64,000 bases of DNA, from positions 118,739 to 182,738 of the IMG/VR virus record IMGVR_UViG_3300035070_003385; one strand, written 5' to 3'. How positions within the stretch are numbered: the first letter of the stretch is position 1; each line of letters begins with the position of its first letter. Both the position numbers and the translations under genes were made by a program. Below are positions 1-7,223 of the stretch, piece after piece. Source of the DNA: a virus. The notes beneath the pieces were generated by a model that did not search any database, had not been told where the DNA came from, and saw only the letters and a program-made list of their open reading frames with translations.

Positions 1-122
1 TGACTGGCGAAAAAGATGAATTAGAAGGAACCCTTGTAGGAACCGATTCAGAAACAGGGCGCGCAAAAATAAGAACAGGGGACGGTAAATTGTATATCGT
101 AAAACACGATGAAATCATTTAA
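1..122 (+). CDS. C-terminal end of an unidentified protein (partial)
   Basis: An open frame enters from the left edge (codons in phase from base 3) and ends at TAA 120-122, giving 39 residues that end in KHDEII. The next gene starts inside it at 109, a tight overlap as in the rest of this cluster. The fragment is charged and too short to identify. By position it probably belongs to the same row of small late virion proteins. Confidence 0.6.
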   Translation, partial: TGEKDELEGTLVGTDSETGRAKIRTGDGKLYIVKHDEII

Positions 123-414
123 ACAACATATAAAAAATACTCCAAATTTAAAAGAGCAACATTCAAACTGTGGTACTCAACAGTGTTGTGGTAAATGCAG
201 CACTGCAGTTACAGAAGGCTCAGAAACTTGGGAAGCTGGTTATAAGCGTAGAGTAGTCAAAACTACAAAACCAGAGCACAAAGAAAAAGGTATGAATTGG
301 AGAATTAAAGGTAAAGACCGTCCTGAAATTTCCATTAAATTGTATAAAGAAAAACCTTCCCAGGAAGAATTCAACAAACAAATGAAACGTGTTGCAGGAC
401 ACGAGTTCGGATGA
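109..414 (+). CDS. Small basic protein with a capsid-targeting-like N-terminus
   Basis: A 101-residue Lys-rich protein starting MKSFKQHIKN. The start resembles the T4 internal-protein targeting peptide, although the usual Glu at position 10 is missing; the first good candidate cleavage site is the Glu at about residue 16 (NLKE). Four Cys/Cys-Cys positions at residues 21-30 (CGTQQCCGKC) could bind metal. The start overlaps the upstream frame, and the gene overlaps the next start by 4 bases (ATGA), so it is translationally coupled. Packaging in the head is inferred from the N-terminus and neighbours. No family recognised. Confidence 0.7.
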   Translation: MKSFKQHIKNTPNLKEQHSNCGTQQCCGKCSTAVTEGSETWEAGYKRRVVKTTKPEHKEKGMNWRIKGKDRPEISIKLYKEKPSQEEFNKQMKRVAGHEFG

Positions 415-977
415 AAAGATTTAAGCAATACATATCAGAAGAAACAGAAACACTTAATGAAAGCGCACTTAAAGCTTTACGGGTTGCTACTAAAGCCCAT
501 TCAGGACAGACACGTAAAAGCGGTGGTAAATATATTGAGCATCCAAAAGAAGTTGCTCGGTTCGTACAAAAGTTTAAAAAATCAAACAATCTTTCGGCGT
601 TAGTACAGGCGGCTTATCTACACGATACTATTGAAGATACTGATACAACATATGATGATTTGGTTAAACAGTTTGGTGCTCTTATAGCTGATATGGTTCA
701 GGAATTAACAACTGATAAAGCTGCATCTGATGCAATTGGTAAAGGTGAATATATTGCCAATAAGATGGCTAAAATGTCAAGTTGGTCATTAGTTATTAAA
801 CTCGCAGATAGATTAGCAAACGTACAAGACATTGATACACGGCCTGCAGATTTTCAAAAGAAATATGCTGCACAGACTGCGCTTGCTATTAAACGTCTTC
901 GTAGTGATAGATATTTAAGTAAAACACATAATAAAATCATATCAGCTATTGAGAAAAAAATTAAAGAATATGTATAG
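411..977 (+). CDS. RelA/SpoT-type HD-domain hydrolase with a capsid-targeting-like N-terminus
   Basis: A 188-residue protein. Residues 20-140 match the single-domain HD (p)ppGpp hydrolase pattern (MESH1/RelA-HD type): H30 and RKSG 35-38, YIEHP with H44, LHDTIEDT with H71-D72 and E75-D76, and KLADRLANVQ with D133. No synthetase domain is present, so if active it should only degrade the alarmone, or a related nucleotide 3'-pyrophosphate such as NADPH. The first ten residues, MKRFKQYISE followed by E, look like a T4 internal-protein capsid-targeting peptide with the gp21 cleavage consensus (I/L-x-E). The gene lies in a row of coupled genes with similar N-termini. The enzyme class is well supported; injection with the DNA is inference. 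Confidence 0.85.
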   Translation: MKRFKQYISEETETLNESALKALRVATKAHSGQTRKSGGKYIEHPKEVARFVQKFKKSNNLSALVQAAYLHDTIEDTDTTYDDLVKQFGALIADMVQELTTDKAASDAIGKGEYIANKMAKMSSWSLVIKLADRLANVQDIDTRPADFQKKYAAQTALAIKRLRSDRYLSKTHNKIISAIEKKIKEYV

Positions 978-1263
978 TTTCAAACAATATATTTCCGAAG
1001 GTATCATGGTTAAACTGATTCGTGGTAAAGGCCAGGATACTTTAAAAATGAGAGACACTAAAGAAAAAAGTTGGGTTGAATTACGAGGTAAACCTAATTT
1101 TGAAACTAAATATGATAAAAGAGATCCATTACATAAAGCAATTACAGCATTAGGTAAATCGGCAAATATATCTGATTTTATGAACGGTGATGAAGTCAGT
1201 ATTAATCCAAACCATCCTGACGGTAAAAAGGCATTGGCAGCAATGAAGAAGTTAATGAAATGA
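970..1263 (+). CDS. Putative internal head protein with targeting peptide
   Basis: A 97-residue basic protein. I chose the ATG at 970, which overlaps the stop of the HD gene, rather than an upstream in-frame ATG at 949, because it gives the N-terminus MYSFKQYISE/G, almost identical to the previous gene and fitting a capsid-targeting peptide cut after Glu10. The rest (LIRGKGQD..., SINPNHPDGKKALAAMKKL) is compact and Lys-rich, with no family that I recognise. It overlaps the next start by 4 bases. Likely packaged in the head core; the function after ejection is unknown. Confidence 0.75.
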   Translation: MYSFKQYISEGIMVKLIRGKGQDTLKMRDTKEKSWVELRGKPNFETKYDKRDPLHKAITALGKSANISDFMNGDEVSINPNHPDGKKALAAMKKLMK

Positions 1264-1568
1264 AAAATTTTAAAAAATTCTTAGAAGAAAAAGATCCTCG
1301 ATTGGCGAAGGCTGGAGTGGATGGTTATAATAAACCAAAAAGAACTCCTAGTCATCCTACTAAAAGTCATATTGTCGTTGCTAAAGACGGTAATAAAATT
1401 AAAACTATTAGATTTGGTGAGCAAGGCGCATCCACTGCCGGTGATCCAAAAAAAGGTGAATCTGATAGAATGAAGGCTAAGAGAAAATCGTTTAAAGCAC
1501 GCCATGCTAAAAATATCGCTAAAGGTAAAATGTCTGGGGCATATTGGGCAGATAAAGAAAAGTGGTAA
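1260..1568 (+). CDS. Small basic conserved phage protein (DUF6321-like), putative internal protein
   Basis: A 102-residue Lys/Arg-rich protein. After the targeting-like start MKNFKKFLEE it has a block (KDPRLAKAG..., TIRFGEQGASTAGDP, KGESDRMKAKRKSFKARH) that I recognise as recurring in small marine-phage proteins, probably the DUF6321 family; the number is from memory. The high charge fits DNA contact inside the head. It starts 4 bases inside the previous gene (ATGA overlap). Function unknown. Confidence 0.75.
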   Translation: MKNFKKFLEEKDPRLAKAGVDGYNKPKRTPSHPTKSHIVVAKDGNKIKTIRFGEQGASTAGDPKKGESDRMKAKRKSFKARHAKNIAKGKMSGAYWADKEKW

Positions 1569-1577
1569 TTTAAATTT

Positions 1578-1585
1578 GATAAATA
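1578..1585 (+). promoter_or_regulatory. Late-promoter-like box GATAAATA
   Basis: GATAAATA differs from the T4 late promoter TATAAATA at the first base. It lies about 35 bases before the start of the 72-residue zinc-finger-like gene, the usual place for a T4-type late promoter. Assigned by motif only. Confidence 0.45.
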
Positions 1586-1618
1586 TTAACAGTAATCAGG
1601 AACAAAGGTCTAAAACAA

Positions 1619-1837
1619 ATGAAAAGTTTTAAGCAATTTACACTTAATGAAAAAGTCAAGGTTGAATGCCCTAAATGTGATGGTGCTGGCTGTGATCATT
1701 GTGACGGTAAAGGTTATCACGCCGAACCTGAGCTTAACGAGTTATCCGCCGAAGAAAAAAAACTTGTTAATCAAATGTACGATAAAAAGGGTAACTTAAC
1801 ACCACTTGGTAAAAAAGTTATGAACTATAATAAATAA
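1619..1837 (+). CDS. DnaJ-type zinc-binding mini-protein with a capsid-targeting-like N-terminus
   Basis: A 72-residue protein starting MKSFKQFTLNE, a targeting-like peptide with a possible cut after Glu11. Residues 17-34 hold CPKCDGAGCDHCDGKGYH, the CxxCxGxGC-CxxCxGxG pattern of the DnaJ central zinc finger; only one zinc site is present and no J domain. The acidic/basic C-terminal half (LSAEEKKLVNQMYDKKGN) is probably helical. An upstream late-like box suggests late expression, and the N-terminus suggests head packaging. The role could be metal-dependent binding to a host protein; that is a guess. Confidence 0.75.
   Translation: MKSFKQFTLNEKVKVECPKCDGAGCDHCDGKGYHAEPELNELSAEEKKLVNQMYDKKGNLTPLGKKVMNYNK
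1829..1836 (+). promoter_or_regulatory. Late-promoter-like box AATAAATA
   Basis: AATAAATA overlaps the stop codon of the zinc-finger-like gene, about 30 bases before the start at 1867. It has one mismatch to the T4 late consensus. The next gene has a clear AAGGAG ribosome site. Confidence 0.4.
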
Positions 1838-1866
1838 ATTAAACCCAAATAAGGAGAATAAAAACA

Positions 1867-2181
1867 ATGGCACTTTGGGGAAAAACAGACGCATTAGCTT
1901 CAGTACCAACATGGTTGGAAGATGCTGCAGCTAACACAAACAAATCAAATGATCGTGATAACGCGATATTTGTTGACACAGGAGAAGCTGGTGTCGCAGG
2001 AAACCGCGCAAAAGGTATTAAAACGCCAGGTTGGAATATTTATTATACTTACACAGATCAAAACGGCGCTACACGCCATAAAAACGAAGCACTTATACCA
2101 ATGAAAGTTTCAGCCGGTGATGCTGGTGATTTAGGTGTTGCTGGTACTGGTGATGACTCTGTTGTAGCTGACCCAGCTTAA
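1867..2181 (+). CDS. Small conserved structural protein (putative)
   Basis: A 104-residue protein starting MALWGKTDALASVPTWL, preceded by AAGGAGAATAAAAACA. The MALWG(K/N)TD start and Gly/Ala/Asp-rich body, with an alternating central segment (GWNIYYTYTDQNGATRHKNE) that looks like beta strands, resemble small virion proteins I know from marine T4-like phages. The composition is unlike the basic proteins before it. Structural role inferred; no enzyme motif. Confidence 0.7.
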   Translation: MALWGKTDALASVPTWLEDAAANTNKSNDRDNAIFVDTGEAGVAGNRAKGIKTPGWNIYYTYTDQNGATRHKNEALIPMKVSAGDAGDLGVAGTGDDSVVADPA

Positions 2182-2198
2182 TTAAAGAAATATACATT

Positions 2199-2573
2199 AT
2201 GAAATTGACAGAATCAACCTTTCTATTATATGCTGCAAAATACTATGAAAATCCGCATTGCTCGGATATATCTGAGTTTGAAGAAGATCTAAAAAGATTG
2301 CAATACTTAAGAAAACTTTTTAGTAGATTTAAACAAACTGGAGAACTTAAAGAAAGGTTGATTCTAAATCATTTGATTATTTTATATAATTGTTTTGGCA
2401 CTGAAACAACAAATATATTGTTTATGAAGTTAGAGGAATACCACGAGTATTTGAAGCCTTTTGTGGCATACTTAAATTTTATGCCAGAATTTATTGAATA
2501 TGAAGATGAAAAAATTCATAATCGTCATTTTAGATCAAATGAATTTATAGAAGAAATTTTAAGGAAAATATAA
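2199..2573 (+). CDS. Conserved T4-like marine phage protein of unknown function
   Basis: A 124-residue, largely helical protein starting MKLTESTFLLYAAKYYENP. The central block LKERLILNHLIILYNCFG recurs in proteins next to virion genes in marine T4-like phages. No catalytic motif, signal or membrane segment. It sits 17 bases after the preceding gene and one base before the next, so the three are probably one late transcript. Function unknown. Confidence 0.7.
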   Translation: MKLTESTFLLYAAKYYENPHCSDISEFEEDLKRLQYLRKLFSRFKQTGELKERLILNHLIILYNCFGTETTNILFMKLEEYHEYLKPFVAYLNFMPEFIEYEDEKIHNRHFRSNEFIEEILRKI

Positions 2574-2574
2574 A

Positions 2575-3636
2575 GTGGTAGTAGATCTATTCTTAGTTTA
2601 TCAATTTATCCGTAGATTAGCTACGCCATTTGAAAAGTGGCCTGCTTACGAAGCAGGGGTTATAGATAAAAAAGGAAATATACTCAAAGGAAAAAACCAA
2701 AGAAATTTAAAATCTGAAAAAGATTCATTTGGTATTTTTGATTTGATGATATTAAAAATCAAAAAGCTTTTAGCTAAACTACCAGGCGGATCATCAAATT
2801 TTGCTTCCTATGCCGCAGCGCTGTTTCTCATAAAAGAATGGAAACATTTTACTAATGATAGCATGCTTAATGAATCTATTTCTGAAGAGAATATTGACCA
2901 GTCACTGGATTTGTTTTTTAGTAGATATAATCATTATAACACACTTTCAGAAAATGTCAATAGTTTTTTAGATGAAAAACTTAAAAAATCAGATGATATG
3001 GGTACATGGATTAAAGATTTTTATGACTCAGATGCTCCTCAATTCAAAGGTAAATCAAAAGCAAAACGCCGGCAAATGGCCGTTGCTGCAAAACTTGACG
3101 CTATGGATGAAGCACGAAAACTACAACCTCCTAAATGGAAAAAGGCTGGACCCAATGGAGAAAAAGAAATTACTTTTCCGACTGGCCGTCGCTTTAAGAT
3201 AGAAAAACAATATGATGAAAATATTCGTCATAAGGGTGAGTGGAAAGTAATGGAATGGGATCCTCGCTCTCGTGATTGGGAATGGCATGAAACATTTAGT
3301 CCACAATGGTATGCGAAAGAAAAAGTAATGGAACTAGGTAAATATGATTCCAAAGGTAAAAAAGTTACTGAGTCAGCAATTAATATGCGTACTTTAAAAC
3401 TTATCAATAAAATTAAAAAGTCCGGTGTTGTAAAATCCGGTTCTATGTCAAAAAATGTAAACACAAAACCGACGATGAAAGAAGAACCAACAAATAGCGT
3501 TGGATCTGGCGCTGTTGCTGGTTTAGGCGTTGGTCCACAGGGAGAGCCAGGATTGACTCCTGCTCAAATGAAAAAGTATAAAAAGAAAAACAAAGGTCCA
3601 AAAAGACTAAGGGATATTATAGGAGCGAATACATGA
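2575..3636 (+). CDS. Putative virion structural protein, 353 aa
   Basis: Starts at GTG 2575, one base after the previous stop. The N-terminal part (VYQFIRRLATPFEKWPAYEAG, IKKLLAKLPGGSSN) and the central block (DDMGTWIKDFYDSDAPQFKGKS then KAKRRQMAVAAKLDA) are conserved elements I recall from T4-like marine phage structural proteins. The C-terminus has NSVGSGAVAGLGVGPQGEPG and a Lys-rich end. Phrases such as MLNESISEE and KVTESA could be sites for the head protease. It overlaps the endolysin start by 4 bases. A head or neck component is likely; the exact role is unknown. Confidence 0.65.
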   Translation: MVVDLFLVYQFIRRLATPFEKWPAYEAGVIDKKGNILKGKNQRNLKSEKDSFGIFDLMILKIKKLLAKLPGGSSNFASYAAALFLIKEWKHFTNDSMLNESISEENIDQSLDLFFSRYNHYNTLSENVNSFLDEKLKKSDDMGTWIKDFYDSDAPQFKGKSKAKRRQMAVAAKLDAMDEARKLQPPKWKKAGPNGEKEITFPTGRRFKIEKQYDENIRHKGEWKVMEWDPRSRDWEWHETFSPQWYAKEKVMELGKYDSKGKKVTESAINMRTLKLINKIKKSGVVKSGSMSKNVNTKPTMKEEPTNSVGSGAVAGLGVGPQGEPGLTPAQMKKYKKKNKGPKRLRDIIGANT

Positions 3637-4493
3637 TTACTCTTGAACAATTTAGCGCAATGATACCAAGAAATAAAGAACCTGAAGCCTGGTATGAAAA
3701 TGTTGTTGACATGTTTAAAAAATATGATATAATAACACCATTACGTATTGCTGGTTTTATGGCACAATGTGGTCATGAATCAGCTGACTTTACTGCACTC
3801 GAAGAAAATTTAAATTATAGCGAAAAAGCTTTGAATGGTGTATTTGGTAGGTATTTTGGAAAAGATAAAAGAAACGCAGCTGATTATGCTCGTAAACCTG
3901 AAAAGATTGCTAACTATGTGTACCAAGATGAATTCCGTTCTAAACGCGGGGCAATGGGTAATACAGAAGACGGTGATGGTTGGAGATTCCGCGGTAGAGG
4001 AATTAAACAGTTAACCGGGCGCAACAACTATACTGCATTTGGCAAATCTGTTGGAATGTCAGCAGAAGAAGCGGCTGAATACGTAGCAACGAAAAAGGGT
4101 GCTCTTGAGTCAGCTTGCTGGTTTTGGGCCACAAACAAAATTGATAGATATGCAGACAATGACGATATTGTAGGAATGACAAAACGTATTAACGGCGGTA
4201 CAATTGGTTTAGACGACCGTAAATCACGATATGCAAGGGCAAAAAGTATTTTAGGTGGTGAAAGTATTCCAACGCCAAAGAAAACTTCAAGCAGCTCCTC
4301 GTCTAATAAAAGAACACTGCGCAAAGGCATGAAAGGCGACGATGTTGCTAAAATGCAAAAAGCTCTCGGTGTTACTGCAGACGGCGATTTTGGGTTTGGT
4401 ACTTTGGGTGTAGTAAAAAAATGGCAGCGATCAAACGGATTAACTCCAGACGGTATAGTTGGTCCAAAGACTCAAGCAAAAATGTTTAGATGA
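3633..4493 (+). CDS. GH19-type endolysin with a C-terminal peptidoglycan-binding domain
   Basis: A 286-residue modular lysin. Residues 1-210 match the glycoside hydrolase 19 (chitinase-like) fold of phage endolysins: MAQCGHESADF with the likely catalytic Glu49, LNYSEKAL, and GDGWRFRGRGIKQLTGRNNY. A Ser-rich linker at about 215-222 leads to a PG_binding_1-type domain (LRKGMKGDDVAKMQKALG, ADGDFG, LTPDGIVGPKT). It cleaves host peptidoglycan at the end of infection. No signal peptide, so a holin is needed; spanin genes follow. The start overlaps the previous gene by 4 bases. Confidence 0.93.
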   Translation: MITLEQFSAMIPRNKEPEAWYENVVDMFKKYDIITPLRIAGFMAQCGHESADFTALEENLNYSEKALNGVFGRYFGKDKRNAADYARKPEKIANYVYQDEFRSKRGAMGNTEDGDGWRFRGRGIKQLTGRNNYTAFGKSVGMSAEEAAEYVATKKGALESACWFWATNKIDRYADNDDIVGMTKRINGGTIGLDDRKSRYARAKSILGGESIPTPKKTSSSSSSNKRTLRKGMKGDDVAKMQKALGVTADGDFGFGTLGVVKKWQRSNGLTPDGIVGPKTQAKMFR

Positions 4494-4506
4494 TAAATAA
4501 TAAATA
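4492..4506 (+). promoter_or_regulatory. Tandem late-promoter-like boxes
   Basis: GATAAATA (4492-4499) and AATAAATA (4499-4506) run together over the endolysin stop codon, 33-40 bases before the gp67-like gene. Each differs by one base from TATAAATA. Late control of the core-protein gene would make sense. Confidence 0.5.
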
Positions 4507-4538
4507 AGTTAAACCACAAACGAATAAGGAGACAGTAA

Positions 4539-4883
4539 ATGTCAATTAGAGATATTATAGAGCACTCGGTTAATAAAAATCCTCTCGCTATGAAAGAAGC
4601 ATTGGACGAAGAAATGCGTAATCGTATTGCTATAGCAATCCAAGAAAAAATGATGGCAGAAAAAAATGATGAAATGTTGGAAGCATCTGATGATGATGAA
4701 GACGACGAAGATGAAGATGATGCCGATGACAATGATGATGACGAAGACGAAATGGCGTCTGAAATGAAAAATCTCCATGCTTCTTCATGTGGCAAAACAG
4801 AAATGTATGCCAAAATGAAAGAAAAATATGGTTGTGATAAAGCAACATTTGAAGGTTTATACGCTTCTTACTGCAATAGTTAA
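4539..4883 (+). CDS. 67: Prohead core protein, gp67-like
   Basis: A 114-residue protein with a helical N-terminus (RDIIEHSVNKNPLAMKEALDEEMRNRI...) followed by an almost pure Asp/Glu run at about residues 49-71. This is the architecture of T4 gp67 (PIP), a small acidic component of the prohead core. It differs in having a C-terminal extension with three Cys (SSCGKTEMYAKMKEKYGC...YC). In T4 the gene lies between genes 20 and 68; here it is separated from the minus-strand head block and placed next to lysis genes. It has its own late-like boxes and an AAGGAG ribosome site. Confidence 0.7.
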   Translation: MSIRDIIEHSVNKNPLAMKEALDEEMRNRIAIAIQEKMMAEKNDEMLEASDDDEDDEDEDDADDNDDDEDEMASEMKNLHASSCGKTEMYAKMKEKYGCDKATFEGLYASYCNS

Positions 4884-4892
4884 AAAGTTCAT

Positions 4893-5342
4893 ATGGCAAA
4901 ATTATATCTTTTAATCATATTAGCTAGCATTATCGGTGGCTTAGGTTACGCTGCTAAAAGCTACTATGAATGGTCAGAAGAAACCATTGGAACACTTCGT
5001 GAAAATAACGTTAAATTAGCATCTGCAGCCGAAACTCTACAAAATACAGTAGATCAAATGGTTGCAGATGCTGAACGCAACGAAGAGCTGAATCAAAATC
5101 TTACAATACAGTTAGCAGCATCACGTGAATATTTAAACACTTTACGAAATAAATTTGCGCGTATTGATTTAACTATGGAAGCCTTACAGGATCCTACAAA
5201 CTTAGAGGAAAGGGTACAGCGTGCAGTTGACAGACTTATCAGTGACATCGCTGAAGACACTACCGCTCCTGGTGATATCACTGATGCTCCTGACGGGGTG
5301 TCTGGGGAGAACGCCGGAACCGACAGTAGTAGTTCAGACTGA
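4893..5342 (+). CDS. i-spanin (Rz-like)
   Basis: A 149-residue protein with an N-terminal membrane anchor (residues 4-20, YLLIILASIIGGLGYAA), then a long periplasmic coiled coil to about residue 115 and a Ser/Asp-rich disordered C-terminus. This is the layout of an inner-membrane spanin, which joins an outer-membrane lipoprotein to disrupt the outer membrane in Gram-negative hosts. The end overlaps the o-spanin gene in another frame by 122 bases, as in many Rz/Rz1 pairs. Confidence 0.85.
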   Translation: MAKLYLLIILASIIGGLGYAAKSYYEWSEETIGTLRENNVKLASAAETLQNTVDQMVADAERNEELNQNLTIQLAASREYLNTLRNKFARIDLTMEALQDPTNLEERVQRAVDRLISDIAEDTTAPGDITDAPDGVSGENAGTDSSSSD

Positions 5343-5601
5343 ATATCAAAAACAAAATATTCCAATTCAAGCAAGACCTCCTAAGGTAGAGTTTCCACCA
5401 GTTGAGTGGAGTGTTATTACCGAAGATAACATTGACGTAAAAATGGAAGAGCTGAAAGGTTCAACTGGCAATTTCGTCGTGTTTGCTGTAGGACCTAAAG
5501 GTTACGAAAATCTTGCTATTGGTATTGGTGAATTACGTCGATATATTAATGAACAAAAAGCTATAATTGTTTACTATGAAGATGCTTTAAAGAATAAATA
5601 A
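5221..5601 (+). CDS. o-spanin lipoprotein (Rz1-like)
   Basis: A 126-residue protein read in a different frame from the end of the i-spanin gene. It starts at GTG 5221 with AAAGGG six bases upstream. The signal peptide ends in a lipobox, LMLLTG/C with Cys27, typical of an outer-membrane lipoprotein. A Pro-containing segment follows (ARPPKVEFPPVEW), and the C-terminal domain is longer than in classical Rz1. With the i-spanin it should form the complex that completes lysis. Confidence 0.85.
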   Translation: MQLTDLSVTSLKTLPLLVISLMLLTGCLGRTPEPTVVVQTEYQKQNIPIQARPPKVEFPPVEWSVITEDNIDVKMEELKGSTGNFVVFAVGPKGYENLAIGIGELRRYINEQKAIIVYYEDALKNK

Positions 5602-5629
5602 ATTTTATAAACTTCATTATGTTAAATAT

Positions 5630-5654
5630 TGGGAGGTGTAATACCTCCTTTTTT
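5630..5654 (+). terminator. Rho-independent terminator after the spanins
   Basis: GGGAGGT-GTAAT-ACCTCC forms a short GC-rich stem and is followed by a T run (TTTTTT). It separates the spanin pair from the downstream coiled-coil gene. Confidence 0.8.
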
Positions 5655-5681
5655 AATTTAAAAACAAAGAAGTAAACACAA

Positions 5682-6149
5682 ATGGCCAATGAAGAATTAA
5701 ATACACTAAAAACAGATGTTGCTGTTATAAAAAAAGATATAAAACAAATAGATCGTGTATTCAATAAAGTTGATGGCGCAATCGAAGACATGTCTGAACT
5801 TCATAAAATCGCGGCAGTGCAAGATACGATATTAGAAAATACCGAAAGAAGACTCGTAAGTCTAGAAAACAATTTCGTAAAACACGGTGATGATGAACTT
5901 GCGTTTAGGAAAGATCTAAATAAATCTTTAAATGAAATGAAAGAAGAGGCACAAATCCAAAGAGAGCGTCGACATAAAGAAGTTTTAGAAACGCTCAACT
6001 CAATGAACTCGTCAGTAAAAAAACGCCTTGAAATACAAGATGAAAGAGTACGAGCATTGGAAAATTGGAGATGGTGGATCCTAGGTGCGTCAGCAGGACT
6101 TGTTTTCGTTTTAACAAAATATAATATGTTAATGTCTTTTTTTAGTTGA
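5682..6149 (+). CDS. XhlA-like coiled-coil protein with a C-terminal membrane segment (candidate holin)
   Basis: A 155-residue protein. Residues 1-125 are charged heptad-like coiled coil, followed by WRWWILGASAGLVFVLTKY as a single C-terminal transmembrane segment (about 129-148). This matches XhlA-type haemolysin/holin-associated proteins. Next to endolysin and spanins it is the best holin candidate here, though a single segment at the C-terminus could also be another membrane-anchored factor. The last codons overlap the -35 box of the primase promoter. Confidence 0.65.
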   Translation: MANEELNTLKTDVAVIKKDIKQIDRVFNKVDGAIEDMSELHKIAAVQDTILENTERRLVSLENNFVKHGDDELAFRKDLNKSLNEMKEEAQIQRERRHKEVLETLNSMNSSVKKRLEIQDERVRALENWRWWILGASAGLVFVLTKYNMLMSFFS

Positions 6150-6173
6150 CATTTTATAATATTGGTGTTATAT
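6146..6173 (+). promoter_or_regulatory. Early sigma70-type promoter before the primase
   Basis: TTGACA (6146-6151), a 16-base spacer and TTATAT (6168-6173), followed by TGA as in other early promoters here. It lies 37 bases before the primase start. Confidence 0.75.
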
Positions 6174-6209
6174 TGAATAGTAACCATATAAATCAACTTG
6201 TGAGGCGAA

Positions 6210-7223
6210 ATGGTAGATTTCGTAGACCTTCATTATGCAACTTTGTTATCAAACAGGCTCGAACGCTTTCGAGTTAGATCTACAAACCCATATAAAATAA
6301 ATTTTAGATGCCCAGCGTGTGGTGATTCGCAAACATCACGAACAAAGGCTAGAGGATGGTTGTTAGAAAAAGATAACACGTTTCATTTTTATTGTCATAA
6401 TTGTGGAGCAAGCCAATCTTTTTCATATTTCCTAAAAAGCGTTGATAACCTAGTTTATAACGATTACATATCTGAAAAGTTTGTAAAAAAAGTAAGTGAA
6501 AAACAACCAGAAAAAACGGCAATAGAAAAAACAAAATTTGAAAAACCAGTATTTAATACAAATCCATTAAAAAAACTTAAAAAGATAAGTCAATTGGATG
6601 TTAACCATCCTTTAAAAAAATATATAATGAAGCGTGGCATTCCACCTGAGCATCATTATCGAATGTTTTACGCACAAAAATTTAAAACATGGATCAATAG
6701 TGTCATTCCAAATAAATTTGAAAATGTTGGAAAAGATGAGCCTCGTTTAGTAATACCATTCGTGGATAAAAAAGGTAAAGTCTTTGGAGTTTCAGCAAGA
6801 GGTTTCGACCCAAAGGGAATGCGCTATATTACAATTATGTTTGACGATCGCCCAAAGATTTTTGGCCTTGATAAAGTTGATTTTAATAAAAAATATTTTG
6901 TAGTTGAAGGAGCACTTGACAGCATGTTTCTTTCAAACGCAGTAGCGATGGCCGGTGCAGAAGGTAGTACTGCCGCGCTACAAAATATAACTAATGCGAC
7001 GTTTGTATTCGATGCCGAGCCAAGAAACAAAGAAATTCACAAACGAATGGAAAAAATAATTCGTAACGGTAATAAAATTTGTATTTGGCCGTCTGATGTT
7101 CCAGCAAAAGATATTAACGAAATGGTATTGGCTGGTGCAAATAACGTTGAAGAAATCATTTGTAATAATACATATACTAGCTTAGAAGCTAATTTAAAAT
7201 TAATGGCATGGAGAAAAGCATGA
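6210..7223 (+). CDS. 61: DNA primase, gp61-like
   Basis: A 337-residue DnaG-type primase that makes RNA primers for lagging-strand synthesis. The N-terminal zinc ribbon has C34/C37 and C62/C65. The central core (IPFVDKKGKVFGVSARGFD) leads into a TOPRIM domain with VVEGALDSMF (E233, D237) and VFDAEP (D268-E270). The size fits T4 gp61, which works with the gp41 helicase (outside this window). The promoter 37 bases upstream starts the nucleotide-metabolism operon, and the 3' end overlaps DHFR by 4 bases. Confidence 0.93.
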   Translation: MVDFVDLHYATLLSNRLERFRVRSTNPYKINFRCPACGDSQTSRTKARGWLLEKDNTFHFYCHNCGASQSFSYFLKSVDNLVYNDYISEKFVKKVSEKQPEKTAIEKTKFEKPVFNTNPLKKLKKISQLDVNHPLKKYIMKRGIPPEHHYRMFYAQKFKTWINSVIPNKFENVGKDEPRLVIPFVDKKGKVFGVSARGFDPKGMRYITIMFDDRPKIFGLDKVDFNKKYFVVEGALDSMFLSNAVAMAGAEGSTAALQNITNATFVFDAEPRNKEIHKRMEKIIRNGNKICIWPSDVPAKDINEMVLAGANNVEEIICNNTYTSLEANLKLMAWRKA

